Source: Natronomonas salina (lineage in GTDB: Archaea > Halobacteriota > Halobacteria > Halobacteriales > Haloarculaceae). Taken from it: DNA of 64,000 nucleotides. Location of the stretch: NCBI RefSeq assembly GCF_013391105.1, contig NZ_CP058335.1, positions 1,798,001 through 1,862,000 on the forward strand, read 5' to 3'. The notes under the pieces were generated by a model. That model was not told the origin of the DNA, did no database searches, and was given only the letters and a program-made list of their open reading frames with translations. The position numbers were made by a program, and so were the translations under genes. Each line of letters begins with the position of its first letter. Position 1 is the stretch's first letter. Positions 36,024-45,833 of the stretch are shown here, in pieces.

Positions 36024-36443
36024 ATGTCGGAGTGGCGCCTCTCTCACGTCGTGCTCGCGGGGGTCGCGAGCGCGATCGTCGCGATCGTCGCGGCCTTCGC
36101 CATCGTGGTGAACCCGACGGGTCTCGAGCCGTTCTACGCGGCGCTACTGGCGTGGCCGGTGGTGGTCGGCGCCTTCGTCGCGGTCGACGCCGAGGCCCGG
36201 CGCCTGCCACGGTTCGCCGCCGTCTTCTGCGGGTCGCTGGTCGGCCTCACGCTGCTGTTCGGCGCCGTCGTCGACTACAGCCTGCTCGACGCCGCCCTCA
36301 GCGGCGTCCCGGCGGGCGCCGTCGGGTTCGCCGTCAACCCCGTGATGGCCGTCCTCGTCGGCGGCGCACTGGTGCTGTCGTACTACGGCGTCTTCCAGTG
36401 CGGGAACGGCAGAAAGGGCGGCAACGACGGGCGAGCGGTCTGA
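36024..36443 (+). CDS. Small membrane protein of unknown function (139 aa)
   Basis: Four hydrophobic helices are predicted at about 8-28, 37-53, 63-83 and 96-122. The start MSEWRLSHVVLAG was chosen from the promoter position. The sequence is Ala/Val/Gly rich without charged motifs. The end GNGRKGGNDGRAV is cytosolic-like and basic. It is convergent with fusA across a hairpin-rich intergenic region. Confidence 0.65.
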   Translation: MSEWRLSHVVLAGVASAIVAIVAAFAIVVNPTGLEPFYAALLAWPVVVGAFVAVDAEARRLPRFAAVFCGSLVGLTLLFGAVVDYSLLDAALSGVPAGAVGFAVNPVMAVLVGGALVLSYYGVFQCGNGRKGGNDGRAV

Positions 36444-36475
36444 AGTTCTACCGAGTACTCGGTTGACGTGAGTGT

Positions 36476-36571
36476 CCGCGCGAGCGAAGCGAGCGCGGTT
36501 CTCCGGACGCGACCGGAGGGAGCGTCCGGTAGCGTCCGACGACTACCGCGGGCCCGAACGGAGTGAGGGCC
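36476..36571. repeat. Three consecutive hairpins with a shared 11-nt loop
   Basis: H1 is CCGCGC-GAGCGAAGCGA-GCGCGG (36476-36498). H2 is CCGGACGC with loop GACCGGAGGGA (36503-36529). H3 is GGCCC with loop GAACGGAGTGA (36551-36571). Stems differ but every loop is 11 nt and fits GANCGRAGNGA. They lie between two convergent genes. Confidence 0.7.
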
Positions 36572-36606
36572 AGCGACTGGAGGAGGGCGCGCATATTTTC
36601 CCCAAG

Positions 36607-36642
36607 TTTTTGCCGGGCCGGCGAAGCCGGCCCGTGCAAAAA
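36607..36642. terminator. Bidirectional terminator-like hairpin
   Basis: CGGGCCGGC (36614-36622), loop GAA, GCCGGCCCG (36626-36634) is a perfect 9-bp stem. TTTTTGC before it and GCAAAAA after it extend the pairing with one bulged T. Each strand therefore ends in a U-run after the hairpin. The position between convergent genes supports termination in both directions. Confidence 0.55.
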
Positions 36643-36650
36643 GTGGAGGT

Positions 36651-38837
36651 CTAGAAGTAGTCGATCTGCTCGGGCAGCTCGGTCTTCATGCCCTTCCGCT
36701 CGCGGATCTCCTGGATGATCTCGGGCTGGAGGTTGTCGGCCATCACGCGGAAGCCGGCGTTCTCCGTGTTCCAGGAGGCCCGTCCCTCGGTCGCACTACG
36801 GATGTCCGAGGAGAACCCGATCATCTCGTCGACGGGCGCGATACCCTCGACGACCATGAGGTCGCCCTCCTGGTACATGTCGTCGACGCGGCCGCGTCGA
36901 CCCTGAATCTCGCCGGAGGCGGCGCCCATGTGCTCGTTCGGCACGTCGATGCGGACCTCCTGGATCGGCTCAAGGAGCTTGATGTCCGCGTCGATGAGCG
37001 AGTTGTGGACGGCCTGGCGGACGGCGGGGATGACCTGTGCCGGGCCGCGGTGGATGGCGTCCTCGTGGAGCCGGGCGTCGTGCAGCCGGATGAGCGAGCC
37101 CTCGACGGGCTCGGCGGCCAGCGGGCCGTCGTCCAGGGCCTCCTCGAGGCCCTCCACGACGAGCTCCATCGTCTCGTTGAGGTGCTGGATACCCTTCGTG
37201 TCGTCGATGAAGACGTTCGTGCCGTGGATCGTCTCGACGTTCTGGGCGGTGTCCTTGTCCATGCCCTGCTCCATGAGCTCCTCGCGGCGCTCGAGTTCGG
37301 GCATGTCCATCGAGATGTCGCCCAGCTTGATCGAGTCGATGATGTCCTGGTCGAGCGGCTCGACGGTGATGTAGAACCGGTTGTGGTTGTTCGGCGACCG
37401 GCCCTCGACCTCGCGGGACTCGCTCTGGGGAGCCTCGCGGTAGACGACGATCGGTTCGCCGGTGTTGACCGGGATGCCCTGGTTGCGCTCGATGCGCTGG
37501 GTGATGACCTCGAGGTGGAGCTCGCCCTGCCCGGAGATGAGGTGCTCGCCGGTGTCCTCGTTGATCTCGATCTGGATCGTCGGGTCCTCCTTGGAGACCT
37601 GCCGGAGCGTCTCGATGAGCTTCGGGAGGTCGTCCATGCTCTGGGCCTCGACGGACTTCGTGATGACCGGCTCGGAGATGTGCTCGATGGACTCGAACGG
37701 CGTCATCTCGACGGAGGAGACCGTCGAGCCGGCGATGGCGTCCTTCAGGCCGGTGACGGCGGCGATGTTACCCGCGGGGACGCGTTCGACCTCCTCGCGC
37801 TCGCCGCCCATGTAGATGCCGACGCTCTGGACGCGGTTCGTGCCGACGGTCCCGGAGACGTACAGCTCCTGGCCCTTCTCGATCGTCCCGGAGAAGACCC
37901 GGCCCGCGGCGATCTCGCCGGCGTGGGGGTCGACGCCGATGTCGGTGACCATCAGGACGACCTCGCCGTCCTCGTTGACCATCCGCATCGTGTCGGCGAG
38001 TTCGGAGTCCGCGTCGCCGCGCCAGATGCGCGGGATACGCATCGGCTGGGCGTCGACGGGGTTCGGGAAGTGCTCGCAGACCATGTCGAGGACGACGTCC
38101 GACAGGGGCGTCCGCTCGTGGAGCTCCTGGCGCTTGTCGTTGCGCTCGAGGTCGATGATCTCGCCGAAGTCCATGCCCGTCCGCTGCATCGACGGCATCG
38201 AGACGCCCCACTTGTACAGCGCGGAGCCGAAGCCGACGGTGCCCTCCTCGACGGAGACCGTCCAGTCCTCGACGTCGTCCATCTCCTCGGTCATGCCGCG
38301 GATGAGCTCGTTGACGTCGCGGATGACCGACAGCAGGCGCTCCTGCATCTCTTCGGGGCCCTCCTGGAGCTCGGAGATGAGGCGGTCGACCTTGTTGATG
38401 AACAGCGTCGGCTTGACGCCCTCGCGGAGCGCCTGTCGCAGGACCGTCTCCGTCTGGGGCATCGCGCCCTCGACGGCGTCGACGACCACCAGCGCGCCGT
38501 CGACGGCGCGCATCGCGCGGGTGACGTCCCCGCCGAAGTCGACGTGGCCCGGCGTGTCGATGAGGTTGATGAGGTGGTTGGTGCCCTCGTACTCGTGGGT
38601 CATCGAGACGTTGGCCGCGTCGATGGTGATGCCGCGTTCCTGCTCGTCCTCCTCGGTGTCCATCGCGAGCTGCTCGCCGGCCGTCTCGTCGGAGATCATG
38701 CCCGCGCCGGCCAGCAGGTTGTCCGTCAGCGTCGTCTTCCCGTGGTCGACGTGGGCGGCGATGGCGATGTTCCGGATGTGCTCCGGTTCGTCCATCAGCC
38801 GCTCACACTCCTGTACAATCTTCTTGCGTCGGCCCAT
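36651..38837 (-). CDS. fusA: Translation elongation factor aEF-2
   Basis: The protein has 728 residues. It drives ribosomal translocation with GTP. G motifs are AHVDHGKTT (28-36), DTPGHVDF and NKVDRL. Later blocks include RIMKFM-type variants as [16 protein letters not shown], and [15 protein letters not shown], whose His is the expected diphthamide site. The length is normal for archaeal EF-2. It is monocistronic here, with convergent and divergent neighbours. Confidence 0.98.
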   Translation of the reverse strand: MGRRKKIVQECERLMDEPEHIRNIAIAAHVDHGKTTLTDNLLAGAGMISDETAGEQLAMDTEEDEQERGITIDAANVSMTHEYEGTNHLINLIDTPGHVDFGGDVTRAMRAVDGALVVVDAVEGAMPQTETVLRQALREGVKPTLFINKVDRLISELQEGPEEMQERLLSVIRDVNELIRGMTEEMDDVEDWTVSVEEGTVGFGSALYKWGVSMPSMQRTGMDFGEIIDLERNDKRQELHERTPLSDVVLDMVCEHFPNPVDAQPMRIPRIWRGDADSELADTMRMVNEDGEVVLMVTDIGVDPHAGEIAAGRVFSGTIEKGQELYVSGTVGTNRVQSVGIYMGGEREEVERVPAGNIAAVTGLKDAIAGSTVSSVEMTPFESIEHISEPVITKSVEAQSMDDLPKLIETLRQVSKEDPTIQIEINEDTGEHLISGQGELHLEVITQRIERNQGIPVNTGEPIVVYREAPQSESREVEGRSPNNHNRFYITVEPLDQDIIDSIKLGDISMDMPELERREELMEQGMDKDTAQNVETIHGTNVFIDDTKGIQHLNETMELVVEGLEEALDDGPLAAEPVEGSLIRLHDARLHEDAIHRGPAQVIPAVRQAVHNSLIDADIKLLEPIQEVRIDVPNEHMGAASGEIQGRRGRVDDMYQEGDLMVVEGIAPVDEMIGFSSDIRSATEGRASWNTENAGFRVMADNLQPEIIQEIRERKGMKTELPEQIDYF

Positions 38838-39108
38838 TATACAGTGAGCTTTCAGCAGCAGCGTGAAAAGGATAGTGTTTCTTGATTAGCCGCGTCAGGC
38901 CGTCGCAGTACCGCCGCCTCCGCCTTCGCAAGGCGCGCTCGGCACCCCGTACCGGTCTCGGAGGTACTCGCCGGAACCACCGGCACCGAAGGCGTCATAA
39001 TCGCTGGACGGCTATCGGACGCATCGATCAGAACCGCACCACCGACCGACCGCCCGTATCGCCGCCGGCACAAGAGTCAAGCGGCGCAAGCCCGTGGTAA
39101 TAACAGAC

Positions 39109-39867
39109 ATGGACGTTCGCGTGACGGGTCGTGGGCCCGCCGAGCCCTTCCTCGCCGCCCGTGACCTGCTCGGCACCGAGTACGACCTCGAGCTCCCGGT
39201 GGTCGTGAAGATCCGGGAGAACCCCGACGAGCGGACCGTCGCGGGCCACTACGACGACCGCCACGAGCTACTGGTCTCCCGGCGCGCGGCGACCTCCGCG
39301 ATGGCCCGCGAGCTCGCCCTCCACGAGTTCGCCCACATGGCCAGATACGAGGAGGAACACCCCTCGCACCTCCAGTCCACGGAGGAAGCGCTGTTCCTCG
39401 CGCTCGCCGGCAGGAGTGTCGAGCGCCGGAAGCTCGCGCACTGCTACCAGATCGCCAACCACATGAAGGACATCTACGCCGACGACATCACCCTCGACAT
39501 CGGCCCGACGGAGAAGCTCGTCGCCTTCATGGAGTCGTCGCTGGCGCGAGCGGTCGCGGACTCGCCGCCGACCGACGCGCCGCCGGGCGACTACCAGCGG
39601 CTGACCGCCGCCGCCGACCCAGAGATCACGGCGGTCAACGCCGCCTTCGCACTGGCGCTGCTGGAGCGCCACGACGCCATCGGCGACGACCACCGGCTGT
39701 ACGACCTCGCGCACGCGGCCGCGGCGGACGCGCCGGGCGTCTCGCTGTCGCGGTTCAAGACGCACTTCCGGTCGCTGGGCGACGACCCCGACGAGTCCGA
39801 GTACCGCAAGGCGCTCGTCGACGTCACCCGCGACTACGCCGGCGGCGGCGGGCAGGCGGCCGACTGA
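39109..39867 (+). CDS. DUF5781 family protein with HExxH motif
   Basis: The protein has 252 residues starting MDVRVTGRGPAEPF. The zinc-metalloprotease signature HEFAH is at His72-Glu73-His76 (ELALHEFAHMARYEE). A conserved block follows (RRKLAHCYQIANHMKDIYADDITLDIGPTEKLVAF, residues about 105-140). The family is widespread in haloarchaea and uncharacterised. A cytosolic zinc peptidase role is inferred from the motif only. The alternative Met five codons upstream was rejected because it lies in the promoter-proximal leader. Confidence 0.75.
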   Translation: MDVRVTGRGPAEPFLAARDLLGTEYDLELPVVVKIRENPDERTVAGHYDDRHELLVSRRAATSAMARELALHEFAHMARYEEEHPSHLQSTEEALFLALAGRSVERRKLAHCYQIANHMKDIYADDITLDIGPTEKLVAFMESSLARAVADSPPTDAPPGDYQRLTAAADPEITAVNAAFALALLERHDAIGDDHRLYDLAHAAAADAPGVSLSRFKTHFRSLGDDPDESEYRKALVDVTRDYAGGGGQAAD

Positions 39868-39888
39868 CGGACCGAACGCGTCCCGCGG

Positions 39889-41280
39889 TCAGTTCTGGAC
39901 GATCCGGACCAGCCGGTCGTCGCCCTCGGTCGGGAAGGAGTCCTCCTGCGGTTCGCTGCTCCGGCCGTCGCGGTTCGAGGTGACCGCGTACAGTTCGCCG
40001 TTCGGGCCCTGCTCGACGTGGCGGATGCGCCCCAGTTCGTCCTCGAAGAGCGCGTGGGCGACCGCGTCGTAGTCGGGGTGCATCCAGTCGGCGTCGTAGC
40101 GGGTGCCGCCGATGTCGGGTGCCTCGCCCTCGTAGACCGAGACGACGTTGAGCCGCTGGGAGACGAGGCCGCCGAGGACGAGCCGCCCCGAGAGTGCGGG
40201 GACGTCGTCGCCGGTGTAGAACGTCCCGCCCGGCGGCGCCCACGTCTCGCTCCCGGTGTTCACGAGCGGCGGCGTCACGTCGTCGTGGTCGGTGTAGGAG
40301 CCGTAGGCGTCGTCGCCCGGGCCGCCGCGGGCCTTCGGCCAGCCGTAGTTGTTCCCGCCCTCGACGACGTTCACCTCGTCGCGGGCGTTCTCGCCGTGTT
40401 CGGCGGCCAGCGCCGTCGCGTCGGGCAACCACGTGATGGCCTGGGAGTTCCGGTGGCCGACCGTGTGGATGCGGGGGTCCGGGAAGCCGGGGTTGTCCTC
40501 GGGTGGCGTGCCGTCGGGCTTCAGTCGGAGGATCTTCCCCGCGAGGCTGGCGGTGTCCTGGGCGAGTTCCCCGTCGCCCGAGTCGCCGGTCGTCACCCAG
40601 AGGTAGTTCCGGGGGCCGAACGCGAGGCGGGCGCCGTTGTGGATGATCCGGTGGCCGGGCACGTCGTCGATGACGACGGTCTCCTCGGCGTCGTTCCCGA
40701 GGTCGTAGAACACCAGCCGGTTGCGGTAGACGCCCTCCTCGTCCTCGCTCGGCGGCTGCGCCTCGTAGGTGTAGTAGGCGTACAGCACCGGCACGTCGGG
40801 GTAGTTGGGGTGCAGCGTGATGCCGAGCAGGCCGCCCTCGCTGCCGCCACCCCACCAGTCCTCGCCCTCGAACTCCGGGGCGACCGACGTGGCGTGGTCG
40901 ATGACGTCCCCGGGTTCGGTGACGGTCTCGATCTCGCCGGCCTCGTAGCGGCTGATGCGGCCGATGCGCTCGGAGAAGAACAGCGTCCCATCGTCGGCGA
41001 ACGACATGTCCCAGGGGATCTCGAGGTTCTCGACGACCGTCTCGGTCCCGAGTTCGGCCTCCGTCGGCGACGTCTCCGGCGGCGACCACTCGGGGTCGTA
41101 GTCGGCCCAGTTCTCGACGTCGTGGTCGATCGAGAGGTCGTACGGCGACTCCACGGGCTCGATGTCCTCCGGCGGGGTGGACGTCCCGGGGTCGTCGTCC
41201 GACGAGCAGCCGGCGAGGGACAGCGCCCCCGCCGCGCCGACCGTCGCGAGGAACCGGCGGCGAGTGCGTTCGCAGGTCAC
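39889..41280 (-). CDS. PQQ-type sugar (aldose/sorbosone) dehydrogenase
   Basis: The protein has 463 residues. A Tat motif RRRFLAT and lipobox LAGC (Cys25) export and anchor it. The six-bladed beta-propeller starts near 80: LEIPWDMSFADDGTLFFSER, GLLGITLHPNYP, RLAFGPRNYLWVTTGDSGD, IHTVGHRNSQAITW (catalytic His region), WPKARGG, and PNGELYAVTSNRDG at the end. It oxidises sugars at the cell surface with PQQ or a related cofactor. It is likely to feed electrons to the respiratory chain. Confidence 0.88.
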   Translation of the reverse strand: MTCERTRRRFLATVGAAGALSLAGCSSDDDPGTSTPPEDIEPVESPYDLSIDHDVENWADYDPEWSPPETSPTEAELGTETVVENLEIPWDMSFADDGTLFFSERIGRISRYEAGEIETVTEPGDVIDHATSVAPEFEGEDWWGGGSEGGLLGITLHPNYPDVPVLYAYYTYEAQPPSEDEEGVYRNRLVFYDLGNDAEETVVIDDVPGHRIIHNGARLAFGPRNYLWVTTGDSGDGELAQDTASLAGKILRLKPDGTPPEDNPGFPDPRIHTVGHRNSQAITWLPDATALAAEHGENARDEVNVVEGGNNYGWPKARGGPGDDAYGSYTDHDDVTPPLVNTGSETWAPPGGTFYTGDDVPALSGRLVLGGLVSQRLNVVSVYEGEAPDIGGTRYDADWMHPDYDAVAHALFEDELGRIRHVEQGPNGELYAVTSNRDGRSSEPQEDSFPTEGDDRLVRIVQN

Positions 41281-41400
41281 GTCGGAGCCTGTGCTCGCCT
41301 GTCGCTAAAGTGTTCAGGTCTCGCGTCCGCGGCGAGGGCGCCGCTGGCGGTCGCTCGCGACCGTCGAAAGAAGCGAGGAAGTGGGGTGGTGGCGACGCGA

Positions 41401-43920
41401 TCAGCCCGCGACCCGGAGAAGCGTGTCGTCGGAGTCGCTCTGGGTCTCCGTCGCGGTGCCGTCGTCGCCGGAGTCCGACTCGGTCGCGGTGCCGGTTATC
41501 GAGTCGACCTCGGTCTCGACCGGGAGGTCCGACCCCCAGTCGATGTCGAGCGGGTCGGTCCCGTTCAACAGCAGCACCGTCCCGTTGTCGAGCTGTGTGA
41601 GGTTCTCGTCGGCGTCGATCTCGTCCTCGGAGAGGTGGGTGGTCTCCTCGGTGACGTTCGCGACGTCGTCGACCCCGCCGTCCGTCTCATCGATGGTATT
41701 CAGCACCGAGTCCTCCTCGTCGTCGGGGACCTGGTCGAACCAGCTCGGGAGGTCCTCGGTGTCCTCGGGCGTCGCGGTCGGAACCACCGTCTCGGTCACC
41801 GGCACGTCGGTCTCGGTCGTCGTCTCCGTCACCGTCTCCGTCGTCGTGGCTGTCGCCGTCGACGTCTCCGTCGCGGTCGACGTCTCGGTGGACGAGGGGA
41901 CCACCTCTTCCGTGGAGCCGACCACTTCGTCGGTCGTCCCGTCGACGGCGTCCGTAACGCCATCGGTGGTCGCCGTCGACGTCTCCGTCGCGGTCGTCGT
42001 CTCGGTGGTCGAGGTCGCCGTCTCCTCGGTGGAGCCGACCACAGCTTCGGTGGTGTCATCGACGGTGTCCGTCACGCCGTCGGTGGTGTTCTCGACCGTC
42101 TCGGTCGTCCCGTCGACGGCGTCGGTCGTCCCGTCGACGACCTCGCTGCCGGTCCGGTTCTCCTCGGTGCCGGCGACCTCGTCGGTCGCGTCGGTCACGT
42201 CGTCGGTCGTCCCGGTCACCTCTCCGGTGGTGTCGTCGACGGTGTCCGTCGTCTCGTCGACCGCATCCGTGGCGTTCTCCGGCGGCTCGCCGTCGGCCGT
42301 CCGCCGGGTGGTGTTCTCGACGGACTCGTTCACCGAGGAGACGACGTCCCCGGTGCCGGTCGTCAGGTTGTCGGTGGCGTTCACCGCGTCGACCGGGCCC
42401 GACGACGCGTTCTCGATGGTCCGGTCGACGCGGTCCACGGTGTCGTTGACGGCACCGACCGTGTCGTTGACACCGTCGACCGTCTCGTTGACGCCCGCGG
42501 TCTCGTTGACCGCACCGACAGTCTCGTCGACACCGTTCACCGTCTCGTTGACGGCGTCGGCGGTCTCGTTCACGGGGTCGACCGTCCCGTTGCGGTCGCC
42601 GAGTTCGCCGGTATCGTTGAGGAGCCGCTCGTCGAGGCTGTCGTTGAGGACGTCGTCGACGTCGCCGGCGACCTCCTCGACGTCGGAGACGTTGCCGACC
42701 TCGGTGAGGTTGTCTCCCCCGGTCTCGTTGTCCTGGGGTGCGACGAACTGGAAGCCGCCGGGTTCGGGGATGGCCCCGTCGACGGACTCCATATTCATCA
42801 TCGAGACGCCCTGTGAGCCGCGGAGCAGCGAGCTCGACTGGAAGTGGTTCCGGAAGACCGTCCGGCTGGTCTGGTCCTCCTGGGTGCAGCCGAGGGAGGT
42901 CGCCAGCATGTCGAGCCGGTCGTTCTCGCCGCTGGTCTCCATCACCATGGTGTCCTCGACCTCCAGTCTCGGGAAGGTGGTCTTGACGGCCTCGTCGCCA
43001 CGCTGCTGGTAGATGGTGGCGTCGACCAGCGTCGCGTCGGTGATGGTCACGTAGTAGGTGTCGCCGCTGCCGGCGGCCGCACAGATCTGTCCGCCCTCGC
43101 CGAGCCGGATCTCGCCGACGTCGACGGTGTAGCTGGTCTGGCCGTTGTCGCCGAGTATCGCGGCCGCGGGGATGGTGCTGACGAGCGTCAGCGTCCCGCT
43201 GGTCACCACGAGCAGCGCGAACGTCATCGCGAGACGCTTCGACGTCCAGCCGGACGTCGCCGCGTCGACGACGCGCCCGGGGTCGGCTCCGGACTCCGCC
43301 CGCCGAAGCAGGTCGGTGCCCTCCCGCGCCGCTCGGCGTGCCCGGCGGCGGACGCGGTCGAGGAGCGCCCCGCCCGCGGCGAGGCCGAGCAGGTCATCGT
43401 CGTCCTCGTCGGTCGCTCCGGTCGGCTCGTCTTCGGGAACCGTGCCGCCGTCGGTCCGGACCGCCGGCCGGTCGTCGGTCGTGTCGTCGCTGCCGCGCTC
43501 GGGGCGGCTCTCGTTCCGACCGTTCTTCTCGTTCGTGGCGCCGGGAGGGGACCAGGCGACACAGAGGTTGCCGCCGATGATCCCGAGGATCATCCCGATG
43601 AGGAGGCCGCCGAGGGCCCCCAGCAGCGACAGGATCGAGATGACGACCCCGATCACGCCGAAGATGGTCGACAGGTCCGGGCGGTACATGGCGAACGCGC
43701 CCGTGAGGAACACCCCGACGGACCACAGCAGGCCGATGTAGGTGTAGCTACCGCCGACCAGGAGGAGTTCGAAGGCGAACTGCATCGGAACCCAGGCGAT
43801 CAACAGCCCGGCGATCATCAGCAGGACGCCGCCGGCGAACGGACGCTGACGTCGCCACTCGCGGAACCGCGCCCGCCGGCTGCGGGACCGCCCGTCGTCG
43901 GTCGACGACGCTACCGGCAT
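41401..43920 (-). CDS. DUF6114-like membrane protein with long sequon-rich repeat stalk
   Basis: The protein has 839 residues. Residues 20-125 match the DUF6114 pattern (FREWRRQRPFAGGVLLMIAG, four helices). A charged linker leads to a fifth helix at about 225-250 (MTFALLVVTSGTLTLVSTI). A beta-rich segment (255-400) resembles the DUF6230 ectodomain. From about 410 to 720 there are degenerate repeats of the type VNETVDGVND/TTDEVTD, with many N-x-T/S sequons. A short acidic domain ends the protein. It follows the DUF6230 gene by 109 bp on the same strand. It is probably a glycosylated surface stalk. Confidence 0.65.
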   Translation of the reverse strand: MPVASSTDDGRSRSRRARFREWRRQRPFAGGVLLMIAGLLIAWVPMQFAFELLLVGGSYTYIGLLWSVGVFLTGAFAMYRPDLSTIFGVIGVVISILSLLGALGGLLIGMILGIIGGNLCVAWSPPGATNEKNGRNESRPERGSDDTTDDRPAVRTDGGTVPEDEPTGATDEDDDDLLGLAAGGALLDRVRRRARRAAREGTDLLRRAESGADPGRVVDAATSGWTSKRLAMTFALLVVTSGTLTLVSTIPAAAILGDNGQTSYTVDVGEIRLGEGGQICAAAGSGDTYYVTITDATLVDATIYQQRGDEAVKTTFPRLEVEDTMVMETSGENDRLDMLATSLGCTQEDQTSRTVFRNHFQSSSLLRGSQGVSMMNMESVDGAIPEPGGFQFVAPQDNETGGDNLTEVGNVSDVEEVAGDVDDVLNDSLDERLLNDTGELGDRNGTVDPVNETADAVNETVNGVDETVGAVNETAGVNETVDGVNDTVGAVNDTVDRVDRTIENASSGPVDAVNATDNLTTGTGDVVSSVNESVENTTRRTADGEPPENATDAVDETTDTVDDTTGEVTGTTDDVTDATDEVAGTEENRTGSEVVDGTTDAVDGTTETVENTTDGVTDTVDDTTEAVVGSTEETATSTTETTTATETSTATTDGVTDAVDGTTDEVVGSTEEVVPSSTETSTATETSTATATTTETVTETTTETDVPVTETVVPTATPEDTEDLPSWFDQVPDDEEDSVLNTIDETDGGVDDVANVTEETTHLSEDEIDADENLTQLDNGTVLLLNGTDPLDIDWGSDLPVETEVDSITGTATESDSGDDGTATETQSDSDDTLLRVAG

Positions 43921-44029
43921 CGTCGACCACCCGGATTCGTCGTACCGTGCGATGTCATGTTGTTGGGGACCTCCGTTGGAATCGCGTCCGGCGTTCGGCT
44001 ACCAGTCCCACCGGTCGTGGGCCGCATCG

Positions 44030-44785
44030 TTACGAGGCAGCGGCCATGGCTTTGTTCTTCTCGCCGTCGCGGTCACCAGCTTCGACGACCTGCTGGTCCT
44101 CCTGGCTGTCGTTGTCCTCGCTGTTCTGTTCGGTCGTGCTGGCGCCGCTGCTATCACTCTCGCTCGGACTCGCACCCTCGTCGTACTCGACGTTGATCTG
44201 GATGTCCGGGATGCTGATCGAGCTGACGGCCAGGTAGTGGGCCTGGATCTCGGCGTTCTTGAGGACCAGCCCCGGCTCGGAGCCGGAGATGTTGACGGTC
44301 TTGCCATCCTGGGCGTCACCAGGTGCGGCGATGTCGAACTGATCGCTCGGGTTGTCGCTGTTGTGCTCGTTGACGACCTGCCCGGAGAACTGCGACTCCT
44401 CGGCCTGCAAGGAGGTGAACTTCAGCATCTGTTGGCCGGTCTCGACGGTCTCGTTACCGCCCTGTGAGATGACGACCCGCATGGTGCCGTCGAGGCCGGG
44501 CATCGGGCTCGCGTCCATCTCCTTGGTCAGGGTGAGTCCGTCGATCTCGGTCGATTGCATCTCGGTCACGGCGACCGGCTGCGCGTCACTTTCGCTGGTC
44601 TCCTCGACGCCGGGGTACATGTACATGCTCTCCCCGCGAATCTCGTCTGCTTCGACGGTGAACCCGCCCACGCCCGCAAGCGGGACCGCGTACGCGACCC
44701 CGCTCGCGGCGAGGAGGACGCCGATGAGTGCCAGTGCGCCGATCGATGCCGCCAATCCTGCTGCCAGTATCCGTTTGTTGTACAT
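44030..44785 (-). CDS. DUF6230-like membrane-anchored surface protein
   Basis: The protein has 251 residues. A signal anchor (9-33) is followed by an extracellular beta-rich domain (about 38-205) beginning VPLAGVGGFTVEADEIRGES, with lipid-binding-like pattern PMPGLDGTMRVVIS and LVLKNAEIQAHYL. This matches DUF6230 proteins of Actinobacteria, which are encoded next to DUF6114 proteins, as here. The Ser/Asp/Glu tail is disordered. The upstream 100 nt hold an A/T-rich box (ATTATAATA near 44883-44891) as likely promoter. Confidence 0.65.
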   Translation of the reverse strand: MYNKRILAAGLAASIGALALIGVLLAASGVAYAVPLAGVGGFTVEADEIRGESMYMYPGVEETSESDAQPVAVTEMQSTEIDGLTLTKEMDASPMPGLDGTMRVVISQGGNETVETGQQMLKFTSLQAEESQFSGQVVNEHNSDNPSDQFDIAAPGDAQDGKTVNISGSEPGLVLKNAEIQAHYLAVSSISIPDIQINVEYDEGASPSESDSSGASTTEQNSEDNDSQEDQQVVEAGDRDGEKNKAMAAAS

Positions 44786-45221
44786 ATGTAAGTGTGATCT
44801 CCGGTTTTCGCTGCCGTCGTCGGTTCAGGACGGCTATCTCGGTGTCTCGCGTGCGACGGACTCCCCTTGACCGTCTACTGGTATTATAATATGCAGCTTA
44901 TAGCCGGTGGAACGGATTATTCGGTGACCCTACTCGAGACATCCACTGCTTACCGGCGCGGCGATTCCGACCGCACGCAGGCCGTTGGTTCGCCCGGCAG
45001 CCGGCCCAGATCGCCGGTAAGGTCCTGTTACCTGAACAACACGATGTGAATCGGAGCCGAGACCGGGCCGGAGGACCGTGGTTATCAGTTGGCTAAGTAA
45101 GCTTCCTGGAAAGCTTCGATTGCATCTATCACACCTTCGTCCGCGGGCGCGGCTGGTCGGTCGAAGCGACAGCAGATGAGAGAGAAGACGTCGGTCGGGC
45201 ACGGTGGCCCGGCGACGTGGC
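44786..45221. other. Gene-free stretch with promoter and inverted repeats
   Basis: The 436 bp carry a TATA-like run (tattataatatg, 44882-44893) serving the DUF6230 gene. A hairpin-like repeat AAGCTTCC..GGAAAGCTT at about 45099-45116 may end rps7 transcription. No coding frame with family features was found. Confidence 0.45.
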
Positions 45222-45833
45222 TTACCTCGCGGCCGCCGCGACGCGCTCTTGCTCTTCCTTCTGGCTGATCGGGTACGCCTGGAGGTCGTAGTTGGCGGCG
45301 CCGACGAGCTGGTTGGCCAGCGCCTCCTCGGCGGGCGTCGTCGACTTGAACGACGCGTTGTACGTGCCCTGGGCGATGAACTTCAGCGCCTGGTCGACGC
45401 GGCGCTGCGGGCCGACGTCGACGGCCTTCGGCACCGAGATACCGCCGTACTTCAGGCGGACGGTCTCCTCGCGCGGGCCGGCGTTCTCGACGGCCGTCAC
45501 GAGGACCTGCACCGGGTTCTCCTCGGCGCGCTCGGCGACGATCTCGAAGGCCTCCCGAACGATGCGGGTCGCCTGCTGCTTCTTGCCCGTGTTCTCCTCG
45601 GTCTGCATCAGGCGGTTGATCAGCCGCTCGACGATGCTGATCTCGGACTTCTTGAACTGCTTCTCGGAGTGCCGGCCCATCGTGTGGGCGATCGGCGTCA
45701 CCGTGATGTACCGCCGGGTCGAGGGGTCGGCGTACTCGATGTCGTCGACGCTGTACTCCTCGAACAGCTGCGCCGAGACGCGCTCGTCGTCGGTCGAGGC
45801 GGGCGCGTCCGGCTCGGGGGCTTCCGAGCTCAT
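45222..45833 (-). CDS. rps7: Small-subunit ribosomal protein S7 (uS7)
   Basis: The protein has 203 residues with an acidic haloarchaeal N-terminal extension. Conserved blocks are [37 protein letters not shown] (about 52-88), [35 protein letters not shown] and [23 protein letters not shown]. It binds 16S rRNA in the 30S head. The start overlaps rps12 by 4 bp (ATGA). Confidence 0.97.
   Translation of the reverse strand: MSSEAPEPDAPASTDDERVSAQLFEEYSVDDIEYADPSTRRYITVTPIAHTMGRHSEKQFKKSEISIVERLINRLMQTEENTGKKQQATRIVREAFEIVAERAEENPVQVLVTAVENAGPREETVRLKYGGISVPKAVDVGPQRRVDQALKFIAQGTYNASFKSTTPAEEALANQLVGAANYDLQAYPISQKEEQERVAAAAR

Noticed and set aside
36930-38885. 651-codon plus-strand frame
   Set aside because: It is antisense to fusA and has the Leu/Val/Asp repeats typical of such shadows.
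41900-42600. CRISPR-like or tandem DNA repeat
   Set aside because: The periodicity is codon-level repetition encoding the Asn/Thr/Asp stalk; there are no equal repeats with unique spacers.
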